Shown one piece after another: positions 57,183 through 64,000 of a stretch of 64,000 nt of DNA. Numbering within the stretch: the first letter of the stretch is position 1; every line of letters starts with the position of its first letter. Source of the stretch: DAISJI01 sp964559835. Lineage in GTDB: Bacteria; Acidobacteriota; Terriglobia; Terriglobales; Acidobacteriaceae. The notes below the pieces were generated by a model. The model made no database searches. It was not told the DNA's origin and saw only the letters and a program-made list of their open reading frames with translations. The stretch lies in assembly GCA_964559835.1 (NCBI GenBank), contig CAZLJE010000028.1, positions 1 to 64,000 of the forward strand, in the 5' to 3' direction. Position numbers and translations under genes: made by a program.

Positions 57183-60100
57183 TCAATCTTCCGGCTTAAT
57201 CCGATACATATTCTTGACGCTCAATTCCACGCTGGCGGAACCCGCGGCGGTAGTGATGTTCAACTGGCCGGCGGCGGGGAACGGAACGTCGGCTTTGACG
57301 CGAATGCTGATGCGGCAGCTGGATGCCGGTTGGAGCTCGCCGCCACAATCGTTCGTCTGCAGGAAGTCGCCGGACGGCGCGTCGATCGATACCGACATCG
57401 GTGAGGACAGCTTGTTCGTGAGCGTGATTTCGCGAGCCGGGGGGTCGCCCTTGTGGTCGTCGGCCGTGAAGTCGATCCGCGTTGCCGAGATTTCGAACGC
57501 GGCGGGCGCGGGTTCGTCGGACGAGCGGGCGACGCGAGGACCGTTGTCGCCGGCCAACGTGTCGGAGTGTGCGACAGGCCTGCGCGAAACGAGGTTGATG
57601 GGAATCGCCAACACGCTGGAGAAGGAATCCGTCTTCGCGAGCACCTGCACGTCGTACACACCGGCGGGAGCGGAGTCCACCGAATCGGCGTAGCGGATAC
57701 GGACGTTCGCGCGCGCAGGCGAGCCCTTCAGAGTGAGCGTGGACGGCTGGACCTCGCAGGTAGTTCCGGCGGGGGCACCGAAGCAGGCGAGAGTGGCGGC
57801 GCCGGTTTCTCCAACGGGCGCGAAAACGATGGGCACGGTGGCAGCGGTCCCAGCGAGGACCGTGGTGGTCCCCGAACGCACCGGGCGCACCGGCCGGGAG
57901 GGCGTGAGCGTCGTCGGACCGGCGGCGGTGGTGCCGGCGACAGTGCCGGGGCGGGTTAACGTTTCGGTCGGATTGGCGCCGGTGCCGGAGAGGGAGGCGG
58001 TCTGTGTGCCGGCCGCATCCTGCACCGAGAAATTGCCGCTCGACGCCGTCAGCGTAGTCGGATGGAACGTCACTATGAGCGTGCAGCCGGCGCCCGCCGA
58101 TAGCGATGCCGGGCAGTTGTTCGTCTGCGAGTAGCCGGCGGGCAGGCTGAAGCCGCTGATCGATACCGCGGAAATCGTGGCGTTGCTCAGCGCGACGGGC
58201 ATCGTCAGCGAACCGTTAACGACCACGTTACCAAAGGAAAGCGAAGCCGGCAGCAACGACACGGCGTTCGCCGCCGGCCCGGAGCCGGTCAGGTTCACCG
58301 TCAAGTTCGAAACCGAGCCGGTGTTGTTGACCGTCAGGGCGCCGGTGCGCGTACCGCTCCCGGTGGGTGTGAAGGTGACACTCACCGCGCAACTCCCGCC
58401 TCCGCTCAGAACCATCGCGTTACTGCAGGCAGGCAGGCGCGAGTTGTTGCGCACTGGCGAAACCGAAGCCGGGAGCGCGAACTCGGTCGGGTTATTGGTG
58501 ATTGAAATCGTATTGAGCGTGACCGCGGCACTGCCGGTGTTAGTTACGACGACCGTCTGCGGTGCGCTGGCCAGGCCGAAACCTTGAGCGCCAAAGATGA
58601 GCGCGTTGGTTGAAAGCGTCGCGACGCCTCCCACGACCACGCGCCACGCGCTGCGGCCGTGGGTACCGGCGATGAGCGTACGCGAATTGGCGTCCATCTT
58701 GAGGCTGAGCACGGCGGACTTCGGCAGTCCGGTGACGAGCGTGTTCCAGGTGGGCGGCGAGGCGTTCGCGTTCGAGGTGTAGAAGACGCCGACGTCCGTG
58801 CCGACGTAAAGCGTGTTGGGGGCGGATGTGTCGACGACAATGTCGTTCACCGGCGAATGCGGCAGGTTGCCGGTGAGGTTGGTCCACGTCGCGCCGGTGT
58901 TGGTGGTCTTGTAAACGTAGCCAAGACCGTCGCCGCCAGGCCCGAAACCGCTGTTGTACTGGTCAAAGCCGGAGAAGGTGACGTAGGCAGTGGCGCCGCT
59001 GGTATCGGAGCGGTCGGGCATGACCTGCGTGATGGCACGGTTGGGCAGGCCGCTGCTACGGTCGGTGAAAGTGGCGCTGGCGCCAAGACTGGCGTTGGTT
59101 GTGACCTGCACCTTGGAGTTGCTGGTCCCCACCCACACGGTGTTATTCGTACCGACGCCGATGGCGCTGATCTTGCCGCTGGAGCTGGCGGTGAGGTCGG
59201 CACCGCCGGCCATAGCGGTCCAAGTCGAGGCCGAGTTGGTGGTCTGGTAAAGCTTGAACGAACCGAAGTAAAGCGTCGTCGGAGTGGAAGGATCGATGAC
59301 GAGCGGAGGAATGAACAGAGCTCGGTCTGAGGTCGTGATTCCTGTAGTGACCGCGCTAAAGGTGCCATAGGCGGGAGACGCCGAAGTAGATTTCTCGATG
59401 TCGATCGGCCCCGTATTGCAGGCGGTGTACATGGTGTTGTTGTTGCTTGGGTCGATCGCGCTCCAGCCACCATCGCCGCACTCGACCTCGCTCCAGACAT
59501 AATTTCCCGTAAACAATTGCGTGCCGTTGTCCTGCGTACCACCCAGGGCAAGGTTGGCGGAAGCTACCGACATTCCGGGATAGAACTGAAGGGTGCCAAG
59601 AGATTTGGTCGGATCGGTCGCCGAGCCGTTCAGGTTATTCCACACGATGCTTAACGCCGCAGTAGCGGAGCTGGGCGCGTTGGAGCTGCTGTAGATGCCT
59701 CCGTCGGAGCCGAGATAGATGGTCGAGCTATCGGGCGAGAACGCGATGGCGTGCATATCGGCGTGGAGTTTCGAGAAGAAAGTGCCGGTGGGCTTGGAGA
59801 CTTCGGTCCATGTGCTGCCACCATCGGTGGAGCGCCACATCGTGCTGGGAGTGGCGACCTGGTCCCCGTAAGCGCCGCCCGCGAAGACGACCGAGTCATT
59901 GTTGGGCACGACGCCGATCACGGTGTCATAAAAGCACTGGCTGGTGCAGTAGTTCGGGGGGTTCGACAGCGCCGCCCAAGTAGTGCCGCCATCGGTGCTC
60001 TTGTACATACCGAGAACGTTCTGAGTGGAGCTGTCACCGACGCCGAGATAAATGGTGGTCTTGATGGTGGCGCCGGTGTTGTTCTTGGCCAAGCCCATAG

Positions 60101-61163
60101 CAATGCGGCCAACGTTGGCGCTGGGATAAGTCGGGATGACGCCGCCGGTGATCAGGGTCCAAGTCTGCCCCGAGTCATTGCTGCGATAGAAGCCGTTGGT
60201 CGAATCGCCGCCCCAGTAGCCGATGGTCGCGTAGGAGATGCAGGAGTTGCCGCAATTGCTGGCGTTATTCGGGTCCCAGGCGACGACGTCGCCCGTGGCC
60301 GCGGCAAGCACATTGGTCCAAGTCGTCCCGCCGTCAGCGGTCCGCCAGATGCCAGAGTGCGGGCTGAAGCTGGAGGTGCTCTGCTGGAAGAATTGGACTC
60401 CGGCAATCGCCACCAGGCCACTACTACCCTTGAGAACAGCCAGCGACCCGATCTTCGCGCCACCGATGGTGGGTTGGATCGGGGCGCCGAACGTGGACTG
60501 CGCAAGCAGGGTCCAGGTCGAACCGCCATCGGCGGATTTCAGGATGCCGGCGCCATAGTAGTTATCCGCGCCGAAGTTGGACTCGCCGGTGCCGACCCAG
60601 ACGTTCTGGGTGTTGTCGGGATCGAGGGCAACGGCGCCGATGGCCAACGTCTCGCGCCCGTCGGTGAGCGGTGTCCAGTTCGCGCCACTGTCGGTGGACT
60701 TCCACACTCCGCCCATCGCCGCGCCGATATAGATCGTGCTCGGGGTGTTGGGGTCGATGACGATCGAGCTGATACGGCCGGAGACCGGAGAATTCTCGAA
60801 GACATTGGATGTGGGTTGCGGACCCATCGGCAACCAGACCGCGCCCGAGGCGGCAGGTGCTGTACCGTTTGCGAGCGAGAGTCCGCGGACGAGGTTGGGC
60901 TTGGCGGTCGTGCGGGACTCGTTGGCGATCATCTGCTCGACTTGGTTGAGGGCATCGAGGCGGACGCCCGCGGGGATGTGTCCGATGGGATACGCGCGCT
61001 GCTCGATGAACCACTGGGCGCGGCGATAGGGACGCGTGCGCTGGACGGAGGCGGGGACGCTCGAGGTGTCAGGGGCCTGCTGCGCCGAGAGGCAGGGCGC
61101 GAAGGACACGACAGAGAGGACCGCAAACAGCGCCACCGGCGTATAGACAGCCCATCGTCCCAT
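57183..61163 (-). CDS. very large secreted VPS10/BNR beta-propeller protein with choice-of-anchor D domains
   Basis: The 1326-aa product has a signal peptide (YTPVALFAVLSVVSFAPCLSAQ). Residues about 100-850 contain many VPS10/BNR-type repeats (KSTDGGTTWAALS, RSTDGGSTWTEVSKP, KTTNTGATWTNLTG), forming one or two propellers as in sortilin or glycoside-hydrolase accessory domains. From about 870 to 1120 two or three ASH/choice-of-anchor D-like immunoglobulin folds follow (VSVTFTPTGSGTRTGALTVNN, LSFGNVVVNGSL). The C-terminal 200 residues are another pair of Ig-like folds. Probably surface-exposed and carbohydrate- or protein-binding; function unknown. Transcribed toward the small gene at 56752. 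Confidence 0.85.
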   Translation of the reverse strand: MGRWAVYTPVALFAVLSVVSFAPCLSAQQAPDTSSVPASVQRTRPYRRAQWFIEQRAYPIGHIPAGVRLDALNQVEQMIANESRTTAKPNLVRGLSLANGTAPAASGAVWLPMGPQPTSNVFENSPVSGRISSIVIDPNTPSTIYIGAAMGGVWKSTDSGANWTPLTDGRETLAIGAVALDPDNTQNVWVGTGESNFGADNYYGAGILKSADGGSTWTLLAQSTFGAPIQPTIGGAKIGSLAVLKGSSGLVAIAGVQFFQQSTSSFSPHSGIWRTADGGTTWTNVLAAATGDVVAWDPNNASNCGNSCISYATIGYWGGDSTNGFYRSNDSGQTWTLITGGVIPTYPSANVGRIAMGLAKNNTGATIKTTIYLGVGDSSTQNVLGMYKSTDGGTTWAALSNPPNYCTSQCFYDTVIGVVPNNDSVVFAGGAYGDQVATPSTMWRSTDGGSTWTEVSKPTGTFFSKLHADMHAIAFSPDSSTIYLGSDGGIYSSSNAPSSATAALSIVWNNLNGSATDPTKSLGTLQFYPGMSVASANLALGGTQDNGTQLFTGNYVWSEVECGDGGWSAIDPSNNNTMYTACNTGPIDIEKSTSASPAYGTFSAVTTGITTSDRALFIPPLVIDPSTPTTLYFGSFKLYQTTNSASTWTAMAGGADLTASSSGKISAIGVGTNNTVWVGTSNSKVQVTTNASLGASATFTDRSSGLPNRAITQVMPDRSDTSGATAYVTFSGFDQYNSGFGPGGDGLGYVYKTTNTGATWTNLTGNLPHSPVNDIVVDTSAPNTLYVGTDVGVFYTSNANASPPTWNTLVTGLPKSAVLSLKMDANSRTLIAGTHGRSAWRVVVGGVATLSTNALIFGAQGFGLASAPQTVVVTNTGSAAVTLNTISITNNPTEFALPASVSPVRNNSRLPACSNAMVLSGGGSCAVSVTFTPTGSGTRTGALTVNNTGSVSNLTVNLTGSGPAANAVSLLPASLSFGNVVVNGSLTMPVALSNATISAVSISGFSLPAGYSQTNNCPASLSAGAGCTLIVTFHPTTLTASSGNFSVQDAAGTQTASLSGTGANPTETLTRPGTVAGTTAAGPTTLTPSRPVRPVRSGTTTVLAGTAATVPIVFAPVGETGAATLACFGAPAGTTCEVQPSTLTLKGSPARANVRIRYADSVDSAPAGVYDVQVLAKTDSFSSVLAIPINLVSRRPVAHSDTLAGDNGPRVARSSDEPAPAAFEISATRIDFTADDHKGDPPAREITLTNKLSSPMSVSIDAPSGDFLQTNDCGGELQPASSCRISIRVKADVPFPAAGQLNITTAAGSASVELSVKNMYRIKPED

Positions 61164-61312
61164 ATGTCCTCACCCGCCGCGCAAACGGGAGCGCGGCACT
61201 GAATTTCTCACTGCGCAAGGGGTTCGACTGGGGGAAGTCGTATGTGTGCAGATGAATGTGGGCGAATGATACCACCGGGCACGACGGCGAGGGAGGCAAA
61301 AAAAGCGCCGAA
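61164..61312. other. intergenic, no gene seen
   Basis: About 150 bp between the propeller gene start and the higA stop; no repeat family member and no clear promoter consensus is recognised. Confidence 0.5.
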
Positions 61313-61660
61313 TCAGGCGATGGAGACGTCAGCGCGATCGAGCGGCTGTACATGCTGCGCGATCTTGCGCGCGAGCTTGTCTTCGGCAAGCTCCAGATCG
61401 TAGGCGGACTGGAGGTTGAGCCAGAAGCGCGCGCTGGTGTTGAAATATCTCGCCAGGCGAAGGGCAGTGTCGGGAGTGATGGAGCGGCGCTCGTGGACGA
61501 TCTCCGCGATCCGCGGCACGGGAACGCGCAGTGCCAGAGCGAGCGCGTTCATGCTGAGACCGAGCGGAACCATAAAATCCTCGCGTAGGATCTCGCCGGG
61601 GTGGATCGCCGGAAGTTTCTTAAGCGCCCTTTTCTTAGTAGTAGTCGACGATCTCGACAT
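61313..61660 (-). CDS. higA: HigA-family antitoxin (orphan)
   Basis: A 115-aa HTH protein of the HigA/XRE type: IHPGEILREDFMVPLGLSMNALALALRVPVPRIAEIVHERRSI, then TPDTALRLARYFNTSARFWLNLQ. HigA binds its own promoter and neutralises the ribosome-dependent RNase HigB. The usual upstream higB is almost gone: only its last 20 or so codons remain (see next entry). As the toxin is missing, this is an orphan antitoxin or a regulator. AAGGAG lies 8 nt before the ATG. It is 42 nt from the mnmE stop on the same strand. Confidence 0.85.
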   Translation of the reverse strand: MSRSSTTTKKRALKKLPAIHPGEILREDFMVPLGLSMNALALALRVPVPRIAEIVHERRSITPDTALRLARYFNTSARFWLNLQSAYDLELAEDKLARKIAQHVQPLDRADVSIA

Positions 61661-61702
61661 CGTATGCGTCTCCTTCCCGCCAAATGAAACAAATATAAAT
61701 CG
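61635..61702 (-). pseudogene. HigB toxin C-terminal remnant
   Basis: The frame reads IYICFIWREGDAYDVEIVDYY then TAA, which matches the end of RelE-fold HigB toxins (ICFxWxxGxxxxVEIVDYH). It overlaps the higA ATG by 26 nt, as in intact higBA loci. Upstream the frame runs directly into the mnmE stop region, so the N-terminal three quarters are deleted. Confidence 0.7.
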
Positions 61703-63280
61703 TTACTTGCCGATGCAGAACGTGGAGAAGATGAGGTTGAGGATGTCGTCAGTGGTGGTGGCGCCGGTGAGTTCGTCGAGCGCGCGGAGGGCGGCGTAGA
61801 GGTCCAGCAGCAGCATCTCGTGCGGCGTGCTGGTCTCGGCGGCCTTGGTGGCAGCGGCAAGCGACGCGAGAGCGGCGTTGACAGCGGTCTGCTGGCGGAC
61901 GTTGGTGAGCACGGCGGAATCACTTTCCGAGCCCCTGGAAGTCAGGGCAATGATACGGCGGCGCAGGTCGGCGATGCCGACGCCGGTGAGGGCGGAGGTT
62001 CGGACACGGCTGTCAGCTGTCGGGTCTCGGCTCTCGGCAACAGCAGATTCCTCGTCGGAATCACGTCCTCTTCGGAATGACGAGTCATTGGCACGGCTGA
62101 AGCCGTGCCCTTCCGAAGACCCAGGGTCCCTCGACTCGGACTGAAGTCCTCGCTCGGGATGACAGGAGGAAGGTGCGCTGGTTGTCGCCGGGCTAAAGCC
62201 CGGCGCTTCCACCGAAAGCAGGTCGGATTTGTTGAGCACGACAATGGAGGTGCGGTCCGCTACTTGGGCGAGGAGTTCGTCGTCTTCGGGAGTGTGCGGC
62301 TGAGAGGCGTCAAGGACTACGAGGACAAGGTCGGCGTCGGCGAGGGCTTCCATGGATTTGCGGATGCCGATGGATTCGGCTTCGTCAAGGGCGTGGCGGA
62401 TGCCGGCGGTGTCCACGAGATGAACCGGGATGCCGCCGAGCGAAACGGTTTCGGTGACGAGGTCGCGTGTGGTTCCTGGCGTGGCCGTCACGATGGCGCG
62501 CTCACGCTCGACAAGGCGGTTGAACAGCGACGACTTGCCGACGTTGGGGCGGCCAACGATGGCGAGCGTCAGACCGTCGCGGACGAGCTTGCCGAAGGAA
62601 AAAGAGCGGCTGAGATCGCGCAGGGGAGCGGCCACCGCGTCGATGCGCGCGCGGACCTGGTCCCACGGCAGGACGGAGACATCGTCTTCGGCGAAATCAA
62701 TGCCTGCTTCCAGCGTGGCGATCAGCTCGACCAGCTTCTGCTTGGTGGGAGCGATCGTGTGCGATAACGAGCCGCCGAGCTGGCGAGCAGCGACGCGGGC
62801 CTGGAACAAAGTCTGCGAATCGATGAGATCGCGGACGGCTTCGGCCTGGGTGAGGTCGAGGCGGCCGTTGAGGAAGGCGCGCATGGTGAACTCGCCGGGT
62901 TCGGCGAGGCGCGCGCCACGGGCGAGACACTGCTCGACGATGTATCGCAACACGACAGGAGAGCCGTGGGCGGAGATTTCGACGATGTCGTCGGTGGTGT
63001 AGGAGTGCGGCTTGGCGAAATAGGTGACGACGACTTCGTCGATCTTTTCGGCGGGTGTGACCGGCGAGACGCCGATGTTCCGGTCCGAAGTGGCAGGCGA
63101 GACGCCCGCGTTACCGTGGATGAGTTCGCCGAAGACGGCGCGGTTCGGCTCGAGCGGATGTTTGAGCCTGAGCAACGGGTCGGCGATGGAGCGCGCTTCG
63201 GGGCCGGAGAGACGGACGACACCGATGCCACCGCGGCCGGGCGGCGTGGAGATGGCGACGATGGTGTCGTCGAGATGCAC
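61703..63280 (-). CDS. mnmE: tRNA modification GTPase MnmE (TrmE)
   Basis: MnmE is a dimeric GTPase that with MnmG makes cmnm5U34. The 525-aa product (about 60-70 longer than usual) has the N-terminal TrmE domain (DTIVAISTPPGRGGIGVVRLSG), the G domain (G1 GRPNVGKSS at 243-251, G3 DTAG at 290-293, G4 NKSD at 350-353, SALTG) and the C-terminal catalytic CIGK. Two inserts are repeat-derived: about 57-77 (NAGVSPATSDRNIGVSPVTP) from GGCGAGACGCC elements, and about 358-425 between G4 and G5 from at least four repeats (APGFSPATTSAP, CHPERGLQSESRDP, GHGFSRAND). Core motifs are intact. Confidence 0.96.
   Translation of the reverse strand: MHLDDTIVAISTPPGRGGIGVVRLSGPEARSIADPLLRLKHPLEPNRAVFGELIHGNAGVSPATSDRNIGVSPVTPAEKIDEVVVTYFAKPHSYTTDDIVEISAHGSPVVLRYIVEQCLARGARLAEPGEFTMRAFLNGRLDLTQAEAVRDLIDSQTLFQARVAARQLGGSLSHTIAPTKQKLVELIATLEAGIDFAEDDVSVLPWDQVRARIDAVAAPLRDLSRSFSFGKLVRDGLTLAIVGRPNVGKSSLFNRLVERERAIVTATPGTTRDLVTETVSLGGIPVHLVDTAGIRHALDEAESIGIRKSMEALADADLVLVVLDASQPHTPEDDELLAQVADRTSIVVLNKSDLLSVEAPGFSPATTSAPSSCHPERGLQSESRDPGSSEGHGFSRANDSSFRRGRDSDEESAVAESRDPTADSRVRTSALTGVGIADLRRRIIALTSRGSESDSAVLTNVRQQTAVNAALASLAAATKAAETSTPHEMLLLDLYAALRALDELTGATTTDDILNLIFSTFCIGK
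62008..62210. repeat. composite of four repeat types inside mnmE
   Basis: GGCTGTC, AGCTGTC, GGGTCTC, GGCTCTC heptamers (62008-62035); GTCGGAATCACGTCCTCTTC (62047 on); GGCACGGCTGAAGCCGTGCC (62091-62110); CTCGGGATGACAGG (62152 on); GCCGGGCTAAAGCCCGGC (about 62189-62206). All lie in frame between the G4 and G5 motifs. Confidence 0.85.
63058..63118. repeat. two GGCGAGACGCC elements inside mnmE
   Basis: GACCGGCGAGACGCCGATG and GGCAGGCGAGACGCCCGCG in tandem; relatives are at 21303 and 52166. Confidence 0.8.
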
Positions 63281-63444
63281 CAGGTGAGTCTAAACGGCGG
63301 TAGGTCGTAGGTGGTAGGTCGGAAGAGCTGGTTCACACGAAGGACACGAAGGTAAACACGAAGGCGCTCACCACAGAAGTCGCAGAGGTTCACAGAGTCA
63401 GTTCGCGCACGAGGCACGCCGACCTACGACCTACGCGTCCCGGC
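63281..63444. repeat. inverted GTAGGTC heptamers around a CACGAAGG cluster
   Basis: GTAGGTC, GTAGGTG, GTAGGTC (63300-63320), CACGAAGGACACGAAGG and CACAGAAGTCGCAGAGG (63337-63392), then CGACCTA x2, CGCGTCC, CGGCCTA (63420-63447). The last array supplies the stop codon of the next gene. Confidence 0.8.
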
Positions 63445-64000
63445 CTACGGGTTGTTGGGCGCGGCGGCGATCGCATTGACGATGTGAGGCCTCTCCATTT
63501 TCGCGAAGTGGGCCTGCATCTGCTCGTAAATCTTGTCCATCTTGCTGTGGAGTTGCGCGACTTCCAGTTCCGCCTTGAGGTTCACCTGGTAATCCTGGTC
63601 GGCTTGCAGACGGTCTTTAGCGGCCTGGCGGTTCTGGCTCATCATGATGACCGGCGCCTGCAGAGCGGCGAGGGCCGAGAGAATGAGGTTGAGGAGAATA
63701 TACGGATACGGATCGTAGGCGCGGCCGGCGAGGAACAGGTTCAGCAGCATCCAGCTGGTAAGAAACACCGAAAAGGTGATGATGAAGGTCCACGAGCCGC
63801 CGAAGGAAGCGACCTTGTCGGCGATGCGTTGGCCAAACGTCAGCCGCTCTTCTTCTTCCTCGTTCACGTTGCGGGCAACGTGGGTGCGGAGCAATTCGTC
63901 TGTCGCGCGCAGGCGGCGACCCATGACAGTCAGCATGTCGATGGCGGCATGAGGGTGCTTTTGGACGAGGTGGAACAGACCGTCGCGATCGAGTTCGAGC
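63445..64000 (-). CDS. cNMP-binding - DUF1003 membrane protein (5' end outside window)
   Basis: The frame runs off the right edge, so only the C-terminal 184 residues are seen. The first visible residues (LDRDGLFHLVQKHPHAAIDMLTVMGRRLRATDELL) match the end of a Crp-type cyclic-nucleotide-binding domain. Then a DUF1003 domain: FGQRIADKVASFGGSWTFIITFSVFLTSWMLLN, YPYILLNLILSALAALQAPVIMMSQNRQAAKDRLQADQDYQ, with two membrane helices and the conserved Gln/Asn/Arg motif, followed by a coiled coil (LHSKMDKIYEQMQ). The ligand and role are unknown. Confidence 0.8.
   Translation of the reverse strand, partial: LELDRDGLFHLVQKHPHAAIDMLTVMGRRLRATDELLRTHVARNVNEEEEERLTFGQRIADKVASFGGSWTFIITFSVFLTSWMLLNLFLAGRAYDPYPYILLNLILSALAALQAPVIMMSQNRQAAKDRLQADQDYQVNLKAELEVAQLHSKMDKIYEQMQAHFAKMERPHIVNAIAAAPNNP

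Noticed and set aside
59751..61202. 483-codon forward frame over the large propeller gene
   Set aside because: Shadow of the reverse-strand gene; no signal peptide or domain, and composition typical of antisense frames in GC-rich DNA.

Overview
The window is a stretch of a bacterial chromosome of about 62-64% GC by eye. It most likely comes from an acidobacterium. The best marker is a PadR regulator followed by two tandem MacB/FtsX-type permeases of the acidobacterial duplicated orphan permease (ADOP) kind. A gram-negative LptD, an RND/MFP/OMF efflux set, many secreted proteins with Ala-X-Ala signal peptides and several acidobacterium-style small proteins agree. Genes often found near a replication origin (gyrA, mnmG, rsmG, parA/parB with parS, mnmE) are all present but scattered, and dnaA is not in the window.

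Layout. 0.3-13.5 kb: gyrA, a glycine-zipper protein, a VKOR-DsbA-rhodanese fusion, an MFS exporter, a cupin and mnmG, a lipid-kinase-like protein, ligA. 13.5-21.2 kb: lptD, an RDD membrane protein, a LemA-type protein, a secreted alpha/beta hydrolase, an HU protein. 21.3-28.1 kb: a four-gene efflux operon plus a small membrane protein. 28.3-31.1 kb: a formamidase-like protein, rsmG, a PilZ protein. 31.1-35.9 kb: a lower-GC island with a divergent HTH regulator, a 37-bp near-perfect palindrome, and four tightly packed genes (YprB-like exonuclease fused to DUF429, P-loop nucleotide kinase, PurZ-like adenylosuccinate synthetase, catalytically dead dCTP-deaminase domain fused to membrane helices). 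36.1-38.3 kb: parB, parA and two parS sites. 38.3-44 kb: an acyltransferase-like membrane protein and the Hen1/Pnkp RNA-repair pair. 44-50.7 kb: the padR-ADOP-ADOP operon. 50.8-52 kb: a deazaflavin-type reductase gene split by a 722-bp element with inverted repeats and an 8-bp target duplication. 52-64 kb: phoU, two very large secreted beta-propeller proteins (one frameshifted), an orphan higA with a higB remnant, mnmE, and a DUF1003 protein cut by the window edge.

Two signals stand out. First, the 31-36 kb operon looks like an undescribed nucleotide-based system. The synthetase has the Asp-to-Ser change at residue 13 that I associate with phage PurZ (the 2-aminoadenine pathway), it overlaps a nucleotide-kinase-like gene, and it is followed by a DCD fold that has lost its catalytic Glu and gained three membrane helices, as expected of a sensor rather than an enzyme. 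Second, the rest of the window is full of short interspersed repeats. These include at least 28 loci of degenerate heptamer arrays, many as inverted pairs, and five other families. They sit between genes and also in frame inside mnmG, mnmE, rsmG, lptD, pnkp and an acyltransferase gene. The island has none of them, which supports its being a late arrival.

No rRNA, tRNA or CRISPR array was recognised.
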